DNA of 43,681 bases from RGIG3009 sp045590855 (lineage in GTDB: Bacteria; Bacillota; Clostridia; Oscillospirales; Acutalibacteraceae): NCBI GenBank assembly GCA_045590855.1, contig JAZNRV010000036.1, forward strand, positions 1 to 43,681. The letters run 5' to 3'. Below the pieces are notes generated by a model. That model ran no database searches and was not told where the DNA came from. It worked only from the letters and a program-made list of their open reading frames with translations. Of this stretch, positions 24,280 through 31,886 are shown piece after piece (position 1 is the first letter of the stretch; each line of letters starts with the position of its first letter). The translations under genes and the position numbers were made by a program.

Positions 24280-27200
24280 TTATATTTCGTCGGAATCGTC
24301 ATACGATTCCTCGTCAGAACCAAACAAATCGGCACCAAAATAATCGTCGATTTCCGGTTCTTCTACTTCGTAGCCGGAAAGTTCGCTTTCGTCGGTGACG
24401 GTGCTGAACGCATCGTCATCGGCGGGGTCAACGGCGACCATGGTGAGTTCTTCATCTTCTTCAAAGGTTTGTTTTAAGTCGATTTCTTCTTTGTCGGCGT
24501 TGAGCACTTTGACATCTAAGCCGAGAGATTGCAATTCCTTAACAAGAACCTTGAAGGATTCCGGAACACCGGATTTGGGCACGTTTTGACCTTTGACAAT
24601 GGCTTCGTACGTTTTGACACGGCCGACCACGTCGTCGGACTTGACGGTCAAGATTTCTTGCAAGGTGTAGGCGGCGCCGTAGGCTTCCAGCGCCCACACT
24701 TCCATTTCACCGAAACGTTGACCGCCGAATTGTGCTTTACCGCCGAGCGGTTGTTGCGTAACCAGCGAGTACGGACCGGTGGAACGAGCGTGAATCTTAT
24801 CGTCAACCAAGTGGTGCAATTTGAGATAGTACATGTAACCGACAGTGACCGGATTGTCAAATTGTTCACCGGTACGACCATCGTACAAAATGGTTTTGCC
24901 GTTGGGGTTTTTGCCCGCTTGTTCAAGCATTTCTTGAATATCGCTTTCGTGAGCACCGTCAAAAATCGGGGTCATGACGTTGATGCCGAGTGCTTTGGCG
25001 GCGTAACCCAAGTGGACTTCCAACACCTGACCGATGTTCATACGTGAGGGAACGCCCAACGGGTTGAGAACGATATCCAGCGGGGTGCCATCCGGCAAGA
25101 ACGGCATATCTTCGCTGGGGAGAATACGAGAAACAACACCTTTGTTACCGTGGCGGCCCGCCATTTTATCGCCCACGCTGATTTTGCGTTTTTGGGCAAT
25201 GTAGCAACGGACAACCATGTTCACGCCGGGGCTGAGTTCGTCGCAGTTTTCGCGAGTGAACACTTTGACGTCCACAATGATACCGTATTCGCCGTGCGGT
25301 ACACGAAGCGAAGTGTCGCGCACTTCGCGCGCTTTTTCACCGAAGATGGCGCGCAACAAGCGTTCTTCGGCGGTGAGTTCGGTTTCGCCCTTCGGGGTGA
25401 CTTTACCCACCAAGATGTCGCCGGAGCGAACTTCCGCACCGATGCGGATGATGCCGCGTTCGTCCAAATCTTTGAGCGCGTCGTCGCCCACGTTGGGAAT
25501 ATCGCGGGTGATTTCTTCCGGCCCTAATTTGGTGTCGCGGGATTCGATTTCGTATTCTTCGATATGAATGGAGGTAAAGACATCGTCGCGCACGATTTTT
25601 TCGTTAATCAAGACGGCGTCTTCGTAGTTGTAGCCTTCCCACGTCATAAAGCCGATGAGTGCGTTTTTACCCAAGGCAATTTCGCCGTTGCAGGTAGCGG
25701 GACCGTCGGCAATGACGTCATGTTCTGCCAAATGTTGGCCAAGTTCCACCACGGGGCGTTGGTTGATGCAGGTGCCTTGGTTGGAACGCGAGAATTTTAC
25801 CAGTTGGTAAGTATCGATTTCACCGGTGTCGTCGCGGCGGACACATACGCGGTCTGCCGAAACAAAGGTGACGGTACCGGCGGCTTTGGCAAGCACGCAC
25901 ACGCCCGAGTCAACACCGGCTTTGTATTCCATACCGGTACCAACCACGGGGGATTCGGTTTTGAGCAGCGGAACAGCTTGACGCTGCATGTTGGAACCCA
26001 TCAACGCACGGTTGGCGTCGTCGTTTTCCAAGAACGGAATCATGGCAGTAGCGACCGAAACAACCATTTTCGGCGAAACGTCCATGTAGTCAATTTTATC
26101 GCTTTCGATTTCCAAGAATTCGCTGCGGAAACGCGCGTTAACACGGTTGCGTGCAAAACGACCTTGTTCGTCGAGCGGTTCGTTGGCCTGGGCGACGATG
26201 AAATCGTCTTCCATGTCGGCGGGCATGTACACCACTTCGTCGGTGACAACGCCGGTTTCTTTATCCACACGACGGAACGGGGCTTCGATAAAGCCGTATT
26301 GGTTGATGCGGGCAAAGGTTGCCAAATACGAAATCAAACCAATGTTGGGACCTTCCGGTGTTTCAATCGGGCACATACGACCATAGTGGCTGTAATGTAC
26401 GTCACGCACTTCAAAGCCTGCGCGGTCACGCGACAAACCACCGGGACCCAAAGCGGACAAACGGCGTTTGTGAGTGAGTTCGGCAAGCGGGTTGTTTTGG
26501 TCCATAAACTGCGAAAGCGGCGAAGAACCGAAAAATTCCTTGATAGCAGCAACAACCGGACGGATGTTGATGAGTGCTTGGGGGGTGACTGTTTCCAAGT
26601 CTTGTGCTTGCAAGGTCATGCGTTCGCGAATGACGCGTTCCATACGCGAAAAACCAATGCGGAATTGGTTTTGCAGCAATTCGCCCACCGAACGGATGCG
26701 GCGGTTGCCCAAGTGGTCGATGTCGTCGGTGGTGCCGATGTCGTGACCCAAGCAGTTGACATAGTTGATGGATGCCAAAATGTCATCCACAATAATGTGG
26801 TTGGGAATCAAGTCGGCGGCGCGAGCGAGCAATGCTTCAATTAAAGCGTCGTCGTTTTCGGCTTCGTCCAAAATTTCTTGCAATACCGAGAAACGAACAC
26901 GTTCGTTGACAACTTTTTTGACCGCTTCGTACACCGTTTCGTTGACGAAGCCCGTAATATCCACCATGCCGTTGGAAATGATTTTAACTTCGCGTGTTTC
27001 GCCGTGTTCTTCCACCGAAACATAGGCAACGGTGACACCGGCGTTTTCCATGGCCATGGCCAGGTCGCGGCGGACGAGTTCGCCGGCTTCGGCCATGAGT
27101 TCGCCCGTGGTGGGGTTGACCACCGGACGGCTCAAACGGCAGCCTGACAAACGGTTGGAAATGCCGAGTTTTTTGTTGTATTTATAACGGCCGACGCGGG

Positions 27201-28005
27201 ACAAATCGTAACGGCGGGGGTCGAAAAACAGGTTTTCCAAGTGCTGTTGCGAGTTTTCCAGCGTGAGCGGTTCACCGGGACGCAATTTGCGATACACTTC
27301 AAGCAATGCTTCCTCGGTGTTTTTGGTGGTATCTTTTTCCAAAGTGGCCAAAATGCGTTCGTCTTCGCCGAAGAAGTCGAGCAATTCAGCATCCGAACCC
27401 AAACCGAGAGCGCGTGCAAACACGGTGATGGGGAGTTTGCGGTTTTTGTCGATGCGGACATAGAACACATCGGAAGAATCCGTTTCGTATTCCAGCCAAG
27501 CACCGCGGTTGGGGATGACGGTGGACGAAAACAGTTTTTTGCCCGTTCCGTCGTAACTTAAACCATAGTACACACCGGGGGAACGCACCAATTGCGAAAC
27601 AATGACACGTTCGGCACCGTTGATAACAAACGTGCCGCTTTCGGTCATTAACGGGAAATCACCCATGAATACTTCGGATTCTTTGATTTCACCGGTTTCT
27701 TTGTTGATTAAACGGGCGCGAACACGCAAAGGCGCCGCGTAAGTGACGTCGCGTTCTTTGCATTCTTCCACCGTGTATTTCGGGGTTTCGTCCAAACGGT
27801 AGTCCAAAAACTCCAATGAAAGATTACCCGAATAGTCCGTGATGGCGGTGGTGTCGTTAAAGACATCCTTTAAGCCTTCTTCCAAAAACCATTGATAGGA
27901 ATTCTTTTGGATTTCAATGAGGTTGGGCATGTCCAAAACTTCGTTGATTTTGGAAAAGCTCATACGTGTTGTTTTGCCTAACTGTACCGGTTTGATATTA
28001 ACCAT
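24280..28005 (-). CDS. rpoB: RNA polymerase beta subunit
   Basis: Second catalytic subunit, 1241 aa. The rifampicin-binding region reads LSQFMDQNNPLAELTHKRRL followed by SALGPGGLSRDRAGFEVRDV. The residues equivalent to E. coli D516, H526 and S531 are all the sensitive type, so no target-site rifampicin resistance is visible. CPIETPEGPNIGLI and the GDKMAGRHGNKGVVS lysine/histidine region near the active site are conserved. The tail is acidic. The ribosome site AGGAG is 12 nt from the ATG, rather far. Upstream there are no rplJ or rplL genes as in most Firmicutes; instead rpoB has its own promoter and a ~170-nt leader, divergent from a beta-lactamase-fold gene. Confidence 0.98.
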   Translation of the reverse strand: MVNIKPVQLGKTTRMSFSKINEVLDMPNLIEIQKNSYQWFLEEGLKDVFNDTTAITDYSGNLSLEFLDYRLDETPKYTVEECKERDVTYAAPLRVRARLINKETGEIKESEVFMGDFPLMTESGTFVINGAERVIVSQLVRSPGVYYGLSYDGTGKKLFSSTVIPNRGAWLEYETDSSDVFYVRIDKNRKLPITVFARALGLGSDAELLDFFGEDERILATLEKDTTKNTEEALLEVYRKLRPGEPLTLENSQQHLENLFFDPRRYDLSRVGRYKYNKKLGISNRLSGCRLSRPVVNPTTGELMAEAGELVRRDLAMAMENAGVTVAYVSVEEHGETREVKIISNGMVDITGFVNETVYEAVKKVVNERVRFSVLQEILDEAENDDALIEALLARAADLIPNHIIVDDILASINYVNCLGHDIGTTDDIDHLGNRRIRSVGELLQNQFRIGFSRMERVIRERMTLQAQDLETVTPQALINIRPVVAAIKEFFGSSPLSQFMDQNNPLAELTHKRRLSALGPGGLSRDRAGFEVRDVHYSHYGRMCPIETPEGPNIGLISYLATFARINQYGFIEAPFRRVDKETGVVTDEVVYMPADMEDDFIVAQANEPLDEQGRFARNRVNARFRSEFLEIESDKIDYMDVSPKMVVSVATAMIPFLENDDANRALMGSNMQRQAVPLLKTESPVVGTGMEYKAGVDSGVCVLAKAAGTVTFVSADRVCVRRDDTGEIDTYQLVKFSRSNQGTCINQRPVVELGQHLAEHDVIADGPATCNGEIALGKNALIGFMTWEGYNYEDAVLINEKIVRDDVFTSIHIEEYEIESRDTKLGPEEITRDIPNVGDDALKDLDERGIIRIGAEVRSGDILVGKVTPKGETELTAEERLLRAIFGEKAREVRDTSLRVPHGEYGIIVDVKVFTRENCDELSPGVNMVVRCYIAQKRKISVGDKMAGRHGNKGVVSRILPSEDMPFLPDGTPLDIVLNPLGVPSRMNIGQVLEVHLGYAAKALGINVMTPIFDGAHESDIQEMLEQAGKNPNGKTILYDGRTGEQFDNPVTVGYMYYLKLHHLVDDKIHARSTGPYSLVTQQPLGGKAQFGGQRFGEMEVWALEAYGAAYTLQEILTVKSDDVVGRVKTYEAIVKGQNVPKSGVPESFKVLVKELQSLGLDVKVLNADKEEIDLKQTFEEDEELTMVAVDPADDDAFSTVTDESELSGYEVEEPEIDDYFGADLFGSDEESYDDSDEI

Positions 28006-28040
28006 CGGCTTCCATCACTCCTGTTTTTGTAGTTTGCCTT

Positions 28041-28056
28041 GCCGCTAAAAAGCGGC
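28041..28056 (-). other. Hairpin in the rpoB leader
   Basis: GCCGCT (28041-28046)/AGCGGC (28051-28056) with a 4-nt A/T loop, about 35 nt upstream of the rpoB start. The rest of the leader (28057-28178) also contains a loose GCGAAT/ATTCGC pair (28125-28130 and 28151-28156). No known r-protein leader family was recognised. Confidence 0.4.
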
Positions 28057-28112
28057 GGAGGAACAGTTCGTAGAATCGTGAGAACCGCTTGTTCGCTTTT
28101 GCAAAAAAACAC

Positions 28113-28141
28113 TTGCATTTTGAAGCGAATTATGGTACACT
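28113..28141 (+). promoter_or_regulatory. Candidate promoter of the beta-lactamase-fold lipoprotein
   Basis: TTGCAT (28113-28118), 17-nt spacer, TACACT (28136-28141). It would give a long leader of ~195 nt, and its transcript would run across the rpoB promoter in the opposite direction. A weaker alternative -10 (TATAAA, 28242-28247) lies closer to the gene. Confidence 0.45.
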
Positions 28142-28184
28142 ATATTCAGTATTCGCGCGGGTACCCACGATAGTGCAGTATACT

Positions 28185-28213
28185 ATAATACATGATTTAT
28201 CTGTCGTTGTCAA
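28185..28213 (-). promoter_or_regulatory. Promoter of rpoBC
   Basis: On the minus strand, TTGACA (28208-28213), 17-nt spacer, TATTAT (28185-28190). Strong sigma-A match; leader about 170 nt. Confidence 0.85.
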
Positions 28214-28344
28214 TGTTTTTTTGAAAATTGGCAACTTTTTTTATAAATTTTTTTGGTTTTTCAAAAAAACGAAACTGAAAAACGTTTCAAAGAAAAAACC
28301 TCGTGAAAAAAAGAAGAAGAAACACGTGGAGGAGTTGGTTGTTT

Positions 28345-29334
28345 TTGAACAAGAAGACCATGTTGAAAGTGAGAAAAGCAGGGTGTCGCGTAGGGTGTTT
28401 GCTGTTGTGCGCGGTGTTGTTATGTACCGGTTGTAGTTTTGGTGGTGATAAAGAGCAAACCACCACAACGGTACCGACCACCACAACCGTTCCCACCACG
28501 ACAACCACGCGTGTGCCGACCACCACGCAAAAGGCACAGGCGACAACGGATATTTTGGTAAACTGCCCCGACGGCAAAACGGCGGATGCGGAATTGCTTG
28601 CGCGTATTTCGGGGGCGTGCCGTCAACTGGGAACGACGGTATCTATATATTATAAGGATTTAAAGACAGGGTACGCGGTGGAATATCGCGCGGATGCGGA
28701 GTATCAAACCGCGAGTGTTATTAAGGCTCCGTATGTGAAATATTTGCTGGCGTCCGGCGTGGACCGTACCGAAAAACTTAAAAGCCAAAACAAGCAAGGC
28801 GGGTCGGGAAAAGTGGACGATTCGCCGATGGGTACCGAGTTTACGGTGGGCGAGTTGATGGAATATGCCATTCGGTACAGCGACAATACCGCGTATTATA
28901 TGCTTAACGAGCGGTTTGGATTTGACGGGTTTATGCAGTATGCTGCTTCGATTGGCGTAGAACTTAGTTTGAAACTTACCTTTCCTCGTCCGCGGTTTGG
29001 GTATTTGTCGGCACGGCATGCGGGATTGTACTTTGAGGACATTGCCAAGTACATTGAAACCGGCAGCGAAGAAGCGTTGTTGCTTAAATCGTGGTTGACG
29101 ACGACGGAAGAAACCCGCCAGTTACCTGCGGCATTTGAGCAATATACCGTGGCGCACAAATATGGTGAACAAGGCAACCAAGCATACCACGATGCGGCGA
29201 TTGTTTATGCCAAACAGCCGTACGTGCTGACGATATTGTCCACCTTGCCGCCGTACACGACAGAATCGATTGAAACGTTCCACGAAATTGCACGACTTGT
29301 TGATGCGTTGCAAGCGGCGTTTTATACGAAATAA
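28345..29334 (+). CDS. Beta-lactamase-fold serine hydrolase, probable lipoprotein
   Basis: An extracytoplasmic protein of the class A beta-lactamase superfamily (Beta-lactamase2 type), 329 aa from the chosen start. A basic n-region and hydrophobic stretch (VGCLLLCAVLL) lead to CTGC, an imperfect lipobox with Cys at -3. A Thr-rich spacer of TTT-VP repeats (~33-58) links anchor to domain. The catalytic SxxK is SVIK (in TASVIKAPYVKYLL), the SDN motif is YSDNTAYYML, and a KxG-like HKYG stands in for KTG. The omega-loop ExxLN needed to hydrolyse penicillins is not visible, so it is probably not a resistance enzyme; a peptidase or penicillin-binding role is possible. The TTG at 28345 was chosen because GGAGGAG lies 10 nt upstream. 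A TTG at 28339 or a GTG at 28303 are alternatives; the GTG has no ribosome site. Confidence 0.82.
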   Translation: MNKKTMLKVRKAGCRVGCLLLCAVLLCTGCSFGGDKEQTTTTVPTTTTVPTTTTTRVPTTTQKAQATTDILVNCPDGKTADAELLARISGACRQLGTTVSIYYKDLKTGYAVEYRADAEYQTASVIKAPYVKYLLASGVDRTEKLKSQNKQGGSGKVDDSPMGTEFTVGELMEYAIRYSDNTAYYMLNERFGFDGFMQYAASIGVELSLKLTFPRPRFGYLSARHAGLYFEDIAKYIETGSEEALLLKSWLTTTEETRQLPAAFEQYTVAHKYGEQGNQAYHDAAIVYAKQPYVLTILSTLPPYTTESIETFHEIARLVDALQAAFYTK

Positions 29335-29373
29335 AAAAAGACCGGAAGGTCAATTTGGACTTCCGGTCTTTTT
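29333..29373. terminator. Bidirectional terminator between the lipoprotein gene and rpsR
   Basis: Stem AAAGACCGGAA/TTCCGGTCTTT around an inner GTC/GAC pair (arms ~29337-29350 and 29358-29371), with A-run before and T-run after, so it works for both convergent genes. Confidence 0.88.
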
Positions 29374-29383
29374 GAATGATTAA

Positions 29384-29650
29384 TTAGTCGTTGACAAACG
29401 GCATCAAAGCGATTTGACGAGCGCGTTTGATGGCAACCGTCAATTCCCGTTGGTGACGAGCGCAAGTGCCGGTCACACGGCGGGGAAGAATTTTGGCGCG
29501 TTCGGAAACGAAACGGCGCAAACGAGCAACATCTTTATAGTCGATGGTCTCTACACGGTCTACACAAAAGCTGCAAACTTTGCGGCGGCCTTTGCGCATA
29601 CCGCCGTGAGGACGGTCGAACTTTTCATTTCTTTCCATTTTATCGGACAT
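29384..29650 (-). CDS. rpsR: 30S ribosomal protein S18
   Basis: Small-subunit protein of 88 aa that pairs with S6 on 16S rRNA. CSFCVDRVETIDYKDVARLR and the SERAKILPRRVTGTC segment are family hallmarks; the CxxC near residue 26 is the partial zinc-binding form. AAGGAGG precedes the ATG. Last gene of the rpsF-ssb-rpsR operon, ending at the shared terminator. Confidence 0.96.
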   Translation of the reverse strand: MSDKMERNEKFDRPHGGMRKGRRKVCSFCVDRVETIDYKDVARLRRFVSERAKILPRRVTGTCARHQRELTVAIKRARQIALMPFVND

Positions 29651-29683
29651 GAGAAATTCCTCCTTTTTTCAGATTGATGATTC

Positions 29684-30127
29684 TCAAAACGGAAGGTCGT
29701 CGGCACCGACAATTTCTTCAAAATCCGTAGCAGATGCCGTGGAAAATGCAGGTGCGGCCTCGTTGTATGTGGGAATCTGGGAATCGGTTTGGGGAGCAGC
29801 GGTGCCGCCCGACTTGGATTCCGCAAAGAAAGCGTTATCCACCACTACTTCAAAGACCGTGCGGTTAGCACCGTTTTTGTCGGTGTACGAACGGCTTTGC
29901 AACGAACCTTGCAAAGCAATGCGTTGACCTTTTTGGAAATAGCGGCAAATAAACTCTGCCGTGCCACGCCATGCAACACAGTTGATAAAGTCGGTCTGGC
30001 GTTCGGCACCTTTGGGTTGATAGGCACGGTCCACGGCAACCGAAAAGCTGGTTACCGAAACACCGTTTTGCGTGGTTTTTTGTTCGGGGGTGGCGGTTAA
30101 GCGACCCAAAAGGCATACGACGTTCAT
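29684..30127 (-). CDS. ssb: Single-stranded DNA-binding protein
   Basis: A 147-aa protein with an OB-fold (residues ~1-105; NVVCLLGRLTATPEQKTTQNG, then FINCVAWRGTAEFICRYFQK), a short flexible linker and the conserved acidic tip DDLPF, which docks replication and repair partners. It binds ssDNA as a tetramer. GAGGCAAACG precedes the ATG. It is placed between rpsF and rpsR, as in most Firmicutes. Confidence 0.96.
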   Translation of the reverse strand: MNVVCLLGRLTATPEQKTTQNGVSVTSFSVAVDRAYQPKGAERQTDFINCVAWRGTAEFICRYFQKGQRIALQGSLQSRSYTDKNGANRTVFEVVVDNAFFAESKSGGTAAPQTDSQIPTYNEAAPAFSTASATDFEEIVGADDLPF

Positions 30128-30139
30128 ACGTTTGCCTCC

Positions 30140-30436
30140 TTACTTGTCCTTGCGGACGACCATGGAACGCAAAACACCTTCGGTGATTTTGCTGATACGT
30201 TCCAGCTCGGCAGGGAACTCAGGCGCGCTGACAAAGTTGTACAGCACATAGTAGCCTTCGGTTTCGTCGTTAATCGGGTATGCCAAACGGCGTTTACCCC
30301 ATTCGTCAACTTCGCCGATTTCGGCGTTTTGCTCAACCAAGGTCTTGAATTTTTCGACCATGGCGGCGACGGCTTCTTCTTCTGCCTTCACGGAGAAGAT
30401 GAAGACGGCTTCATAGGAACCTTTTACTGTGGGCAT
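30140..30436 (-). CDS. rpsF: 30S ribosomal protein S6
   Basis: A 98-aa ribosomal protein that forms a heterodimer with S18. Hallmarks are YEAVFIF at the start, GEVDEWGKRRLAYPINDETEGYYVL in the middle (given here in one family block, split EWGKRRLAYPINDETEGYY) and KITEGVLRSMVVRKD at the end. The frame is open 42 codons further upstream, but the ATG at 30436 has GAGGAGG 7 nt before it and matches the family start. First gene of the operon; its leader holds a probable S6:S18-binding element. Confidence 0.96.
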   Translation of the reverse strand: MPTVKGSYEAVFIFSVKAEEEAVAAMVEKFKTLVEQNAEIGEVDEWGKRRLAYPINDETEGYYVLYNFVSAPEFPAELERISKITEGVLRSMVVRKDK

Positions 30437-30446
30437 AATTGCACCT

Positions 30447-30488
30447 CCTCTTGGTCTTTCGGCCCTCTCTTCCGTGGAAAGGGCAAGG
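30447..30488 (-). promoter_or_regulatory. Probable S6:S18 autoregulatory leader of rpsF-ssb-rpsR
   Basis: The mRNA leader can fold into a lower stem (CUUG/CAAG, extended by CC/GG), an upper stem (CCCU/AGGG capped by UUC-CACG-GAA), and an internal loop on the 3' side starting with CCG (30460-30462). A CCG in that place is the hallmark of the S6:S18-binding RNA described for many bacteria. The 3' strand of the lower stem runs directly into the AGGAGG ribosome site, so binding could block translation. Reading by eye only. Confidence 0.6.
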
Positions 30489-30533
30489 ATAGAATGAATA
30501 GTCGCGCTCTTATGGACATAAAAACGCTGTATT

Positions 30534-30562
30534 ATTATAACAGCGAAAAAAATGCTCGTCAA
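30534..30562 (-). promoter_or_regulatory. Promoter of rpsF-ssb-rpsR
   Basis: On the minus strand, TTGACG (30557-30562), 17-nt spacer, TATAAT (30534-30539). It lies back to back with the prfB promoter; leader about 90 nt. Confidence 0.87.
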
Positions 30563-30582
30563 GCCTTTTTTTCAAAATTTTC

Positions 30583-30611
30583 TTTACAAGCGGTGCTTTG
30601 TGTCATATAAT
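30583..30611 (+). promoter_or_regulatory. Promoter of prfB
   Basis: TTTACA (30583-30588), 17-nt spacer, TATAAT (30606-30611). The predicted start (~30618) is 3 nt before the leader hairpin. Confidence 0.88.
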
Positions 30612-30620
30612 AAGGGGGAT

Positions 30621-30651
30621 AGGCTGGCGGGAGTTCAACTCTCGCCAGCCT
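30621..30651 (+). other. 5'-terminal hairpin in the prfB leader
   Basis: 13-bp stem AGGCTGGCGGGAG (30621-30633)/CTCTCGCCAGCCT (30639-30651) with one wobble and the loop TTCAA, starting at the predicted 5' end of the mRNA. No T-run follows, so it is not a terminator. It contains a GGGAG ribosome-site-like sequence that is masked in the stem. Parts of it recur in the glnA and MATE leaders. Confidence 0.7.
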
Positions 30652-30670
30652 AATGGAAAGGATTGGGACT

Positions 30671-31786
30671 ATGCTTCAATTTGAAGAACTGCGATTACGG
30701 TTGGAAAACAAGTTACCCGAAATAGAAAAACTGTCTGACGCTATCGGACTTGCCGCTATGAAAAAGGAATTGGCCGAGTTGGATATGCGCGCCGCTGCAC
30801 CGGGGTTTTGGGACGATATGGAAAAAGCCCAAGAGGTTACGCAACGCGCCGCCAAAATCAAAGATGCCATTGAGCGGTATGAACGTTTGGTGTCGGATTA
30901 TCACGACACGCTGACGCTGATTGAATTGGCGGATGAAGAGGGCGATTTGTCGCTTCTTGAGGAGTGCGCGGACGGCGTTGACCACGTGGAAAGCGAAACC
31001 GAGACCCAACGGCTTGCCACGTTGCTGACAGGTGAATACGATGCCAAAAACGCGATTTTGACGTTCCATGCGGGGTCGGGCGGTACCGAAGCGCAAGACT
31101 GGGCAGAAATGCTGTACCGCATGTATACCCGTTGGGCGGAAAAACACGGGTTTACCTACAAAATTTTGGATTACCTCGACGGTGACGAAGCGGGACTGAA
31201 AAGCGCTTGTATTCATGTGGAGGGCGAAAACGCTTACGGGTACTTAAAAGGCGAAGCGGGCGTGCACCGATTGGTGCGTGTTTCTCCGTTTGATGCTGCC
31301 GGTCGGCGCCACACCTCGTTTTCCGCTTTGGAAGTGTTACCCGAACTGGATGACAGCGTACAAATTGATATTCGTCCCGAAGATATTAAAATGGACGTGT
31401 TCCGTTCCAGCGGCGCAGGTGGTCAGCACATCAACAAAACGTCATCGGCAGTGCGACTGACGCATATTCCCACCGGTATTGTGGTGGCGTGCCAAACCGA
31501 ACGCAGCCAGTTCCAAAACCGCGATACCGCTTTGAGCATGCTCAAAGCCAAGTTAATGGAAATTAAAGAACGCGAACATTTGGACCGCATTGAAGATATC
31601 AAAGGCGTGCAAGCGCAAATTGCGTGGGGCAACCAAATCCGTTCGTATGTGTTTATGCCGTACACGCTTGCCAAAGACCACCGTACGGGCTATGAAATGG
31701 GAAATATCAATGCTGTGATGGACGGCGATTTGGATGGGTTTATCAACGCGTATCTTTCTGCACTTTCCAACGGAACTCTTTCCTAA
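30671..31786 (+). CDS. prfB: Peptide chain release factor 2
   Basis: Ends translation at UGA and UAA. It is 371 aa. The stop-codon-reading SPF tripeptide is in RVSPFDAAGRRHTSFSALEV, and the peptidyl-transfer GGQ is in SSGAGGQHINKTSSAVRLTH (~250). The ATG at 30671 has AAAGGA 8 nt upstream; an ATG at 30653 would start right against the leader hairpin. Unlike E. coli and B. subtilis, the gene reads through without an internal UGA, so the well-known autoregulatory +1 frameshift is absent. It is followed by a terminator that overlaps the nahK promoter. Confidence 0.96.
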   Translation: MLQFEELRLRLENKLPEIEKLSDAIGLAAMKKELAELDMRAAAPGFWDDMEKAQEVTQRAAKIKDAIERYERLVSDYHDTLTLIELADEEGDLSLLEECADGVDHVESETETQRLATLLTGEYDAKNAILTFHAGSGGTEAQDWAEMLYRMYTRWAEKHGFTYKILDYLDGDEAGLKSACIHVEGENAYGYLKGEAGVHRLVRVSPFDAAGRRHTSFSALEVLPELDDSVQIDIRPEDIKMDVFRSSGAGGQHINKTSSAVRLTHIPTGIVVACQTERSQFQNRDTALSMLKAKLMEIKEREHLDRIEDIKGVQAQIAWGNQIRSYVFMPYTLAKDHRTGYEMGNINAVMDGDLDGFINAYLSALSNGTLS

Positions 31787-31804
31787 AAACGGGTGAAAAG
31801 TTAC

Positions 31805-31840
31805 AAAAACGACGAAACAGTTGACTTTTTCGTCGTTTTT
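31805..31840 (+). terminator. Terminator of prfB
   Basis: Perfect 13-bp stem AAAAACGACGAAA (31805-31817)/TTTCGTCGTTTTT (31828-31840) with a 10-nt loop; the T-rich 3' arm supplies the U-tract. The loop contains the -35 box of the next promoter. Confidence 0.8.
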
Positions 31841-31849
31841 GTTTATACT
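31821..31849 (+). promoter_or_regulatory. Promoter of nahK
   Basis: TTGACT (31821-31826), 17-nt spacer, TATACT (31844-31849). The -35 lies in the loop, and the spacer in the 3' arm, of the prfB terminator. Confidence 0.82.
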
Positions 31850-31886
31850 CACAGTTATAGGGACTTTGAAAAGAAAGAGGGATGAC

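Noticed and set aside
25000..28005. Rifampicin-resistance mutation in rpoB
   Set aside because: The binding-pocket residues equivalent to D516, H526 and S531 are all of the sensitive type.
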